From assembly GCA_018434645.1 (NCBI GenBank), contig JAHDOX010000125.1:1-6286 (forward strand): a stretch of 6,286 nt of DNA, read 5' to 3'. This DNA is from Synergistales bacterium (lineage in GTDB: Bacteria > Synergistota > Synergistia > Synergistales > Thermovirgaceae). A model generated the notes under the pieces. It ran no database searches, was not told the DNA's origin, and saw nothing but the letters and a program-made list of their open reading frames with translations. Positions 6,012 through 6,286 of the stretch are shown here, one piece after another; the stretch's first letter is position 1, and every line of letters starts with the position of its first letter. The position numbers were made by a program, and so were the translations under genes.

Positions 6012-6020
6012 AAAGGGTGA
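6012..6020 (+). promoter_or_regulatory. Ribosome binding site of gltX
   Basis: AAAGGGTGA ends 6 nt before GTG 6027 and partly matches the anti-Shine-Dalgarno complement. Its final TGA (6018-6020) is also an in-frame stop for gltX, so translation cannot start any further upstream. Confidence 0.6.
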
Positions 6021-6026
6021 ATAATA

Positions 6027-6286
6027 GTGAAAGGAGATGTTCGGGTTCGTTTTGCACCAAGCCCCACAGGAGCGCTTCATATAGGCGGAGCCCATACTGC
6101 TTTGTTTAACTGGCTCTGGGCAAGGAAAAACGGCGGGACTTTCGTACTTCGCATTGAGGATACAGACAGGGCCAGATCTACAAAAGAATACGAAGAAACC
6201 ATCATGAAAGGCCTCCGGTGGCTTGGTCTTGACTGGGACGAAGGCCCTGTCACAGGTGGTCCTTGCGGACCTTATCGCCAATCGGA
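6027..6286 (+). CDS. gltX: Glutamyl-tRNA synthetase (N-terminal part; 3' end outside window)
   Basis: Eighty-six complete codons are present before the window ends. The protein opens with the class I synthetase signature VRVRFAPSPTGALHIGGAHT; the HIGH-type motif is H18-I-G-G21, the form usual in bacterial GluRS. ALFNWLWARKNGGTFVLRIEDTDRARS (residues 25-51) is the conserved Glu/ATP site region with the IEDTD block. EEGxx-type residues then lead to LDWDEGPVTGGPCGPYRQS, which matches the family's GGPYGPYRQS segment with Cys80 in place of the usual Tyr. The enzyme charges tRNA-Glu in the cytoplasm; whether it also charges tRNA-Gln cannot be judged from this part. The start is GTG 6027, because an in-frame TGA lies at 6018-6020 and the family N-terminus begins at once. 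Confidence 0.95.
   Translation, partial: MKGDVRVRFAPSPTGALHIGGAHTALFNWLWARKNGGTFVLRIEDTDRARSTKEYEETIMKGLRWLGLDWDEGPVTGGPCGPYRQS

Larger units (their letters stand above)
5908..6026. promoter_or_regulatory. Divergent polA/gltX intergenic region
   Basis: This 119-bp A+T-rich gap separates divergent genes and must hold both promoters, but neither is obvious. For gltX the best candidate is TTGATT (5921-5926), 17 bp, TACTAT (5944-5949), each box 4/6. For polA the best -10 is TATAAG on the minus strand (5966-5961), without a good -35 at 16-18 bp (TTGAAG is only 14 bp away). No terminator-like hairpin, T-box or other leader structure is recognisable. That promoters lie here follows from gene orientation; the exact boxes are weak. 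Confidence 0.35.

Noticed and set aside
5949..6281. Minus-strand ORF of 110 codons at the right edge
   Set aside because: It is a shadow of gltX, whose conserved motifs lie on the plus strand.

Overview
This window looks like core chromosome from a bacterium with an outer membrane and intermediate G+C content. The gene set is housekeeping: polA, gltX, two tRNA genes and a membrane-anchored SurA-like periplasmic chaperone. The protein sequences feel closest to Synergistota, but that is an impression from reading them and was not tested by a search. I see no phage, insertion sequence, CRISPR array or other mobile DNA.

Layout from left to right. (1) 1-426, minus strand: the first 142 codons of a membrane-anchored or exported SagB/ThcOx-type nitroreductase-fold oxidoreductase, cut by the window edge. 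(2) 427-506: a short divergent promoter region. (3) 507-1781, plus strand: a complete B12-binding-type radical SAM protein. It has no ribosome binding site and starts about 9 bp after a perfect extended -10 box, so its mRNA is probably leaderless. (4) 1782-1934: the convergent 3' region, holding one strong symmetric terminator that serves both strands. (5) 1935-2121, minus strand: tRNA-Arg(ACG) and tRNA-Ser(GCT), both with encoded CCA. (6) 2157-3263, minus strand: a SurA-like membrane-anchored foldase with a degenerate parvulin domain. (7) 3355-5907, minus strand: polA, 850 aa from a TTG start. (8) 5908-6026: a divergent intergenic region. (9) 6027-6286, plus strand: the start of gltX (glutamyl-tRNA synthetase), cut by the window edge.

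The minus-strand genes polA, surA-like, tRNA-Ser and tRNA-Arg all point the same way. No terminator is visible until 1898-1925, so they can be read as one transcription unit with internal promoters. Two of these are close to sigma-70 consensus: TTGACA-17-TATGAT between polA and the surA-like gene, and TTGACA-17-TAGAAT at the end of the surA-like coding sequence, just ahead of the tRNAs. The latter should let the tRNAs be transcribed independently of the mRNA.

I found no clearly new multi-gene system. The best leads are the probable leaderless radical SAM transcript, the tRNA promoter whose -35 box lies in the last codons of the upstream protein gene, a PolA with an eroded proofreading domain and an unusual segment after its TGRLSS motif, and the divergent SagB-like/radical SAM pair.
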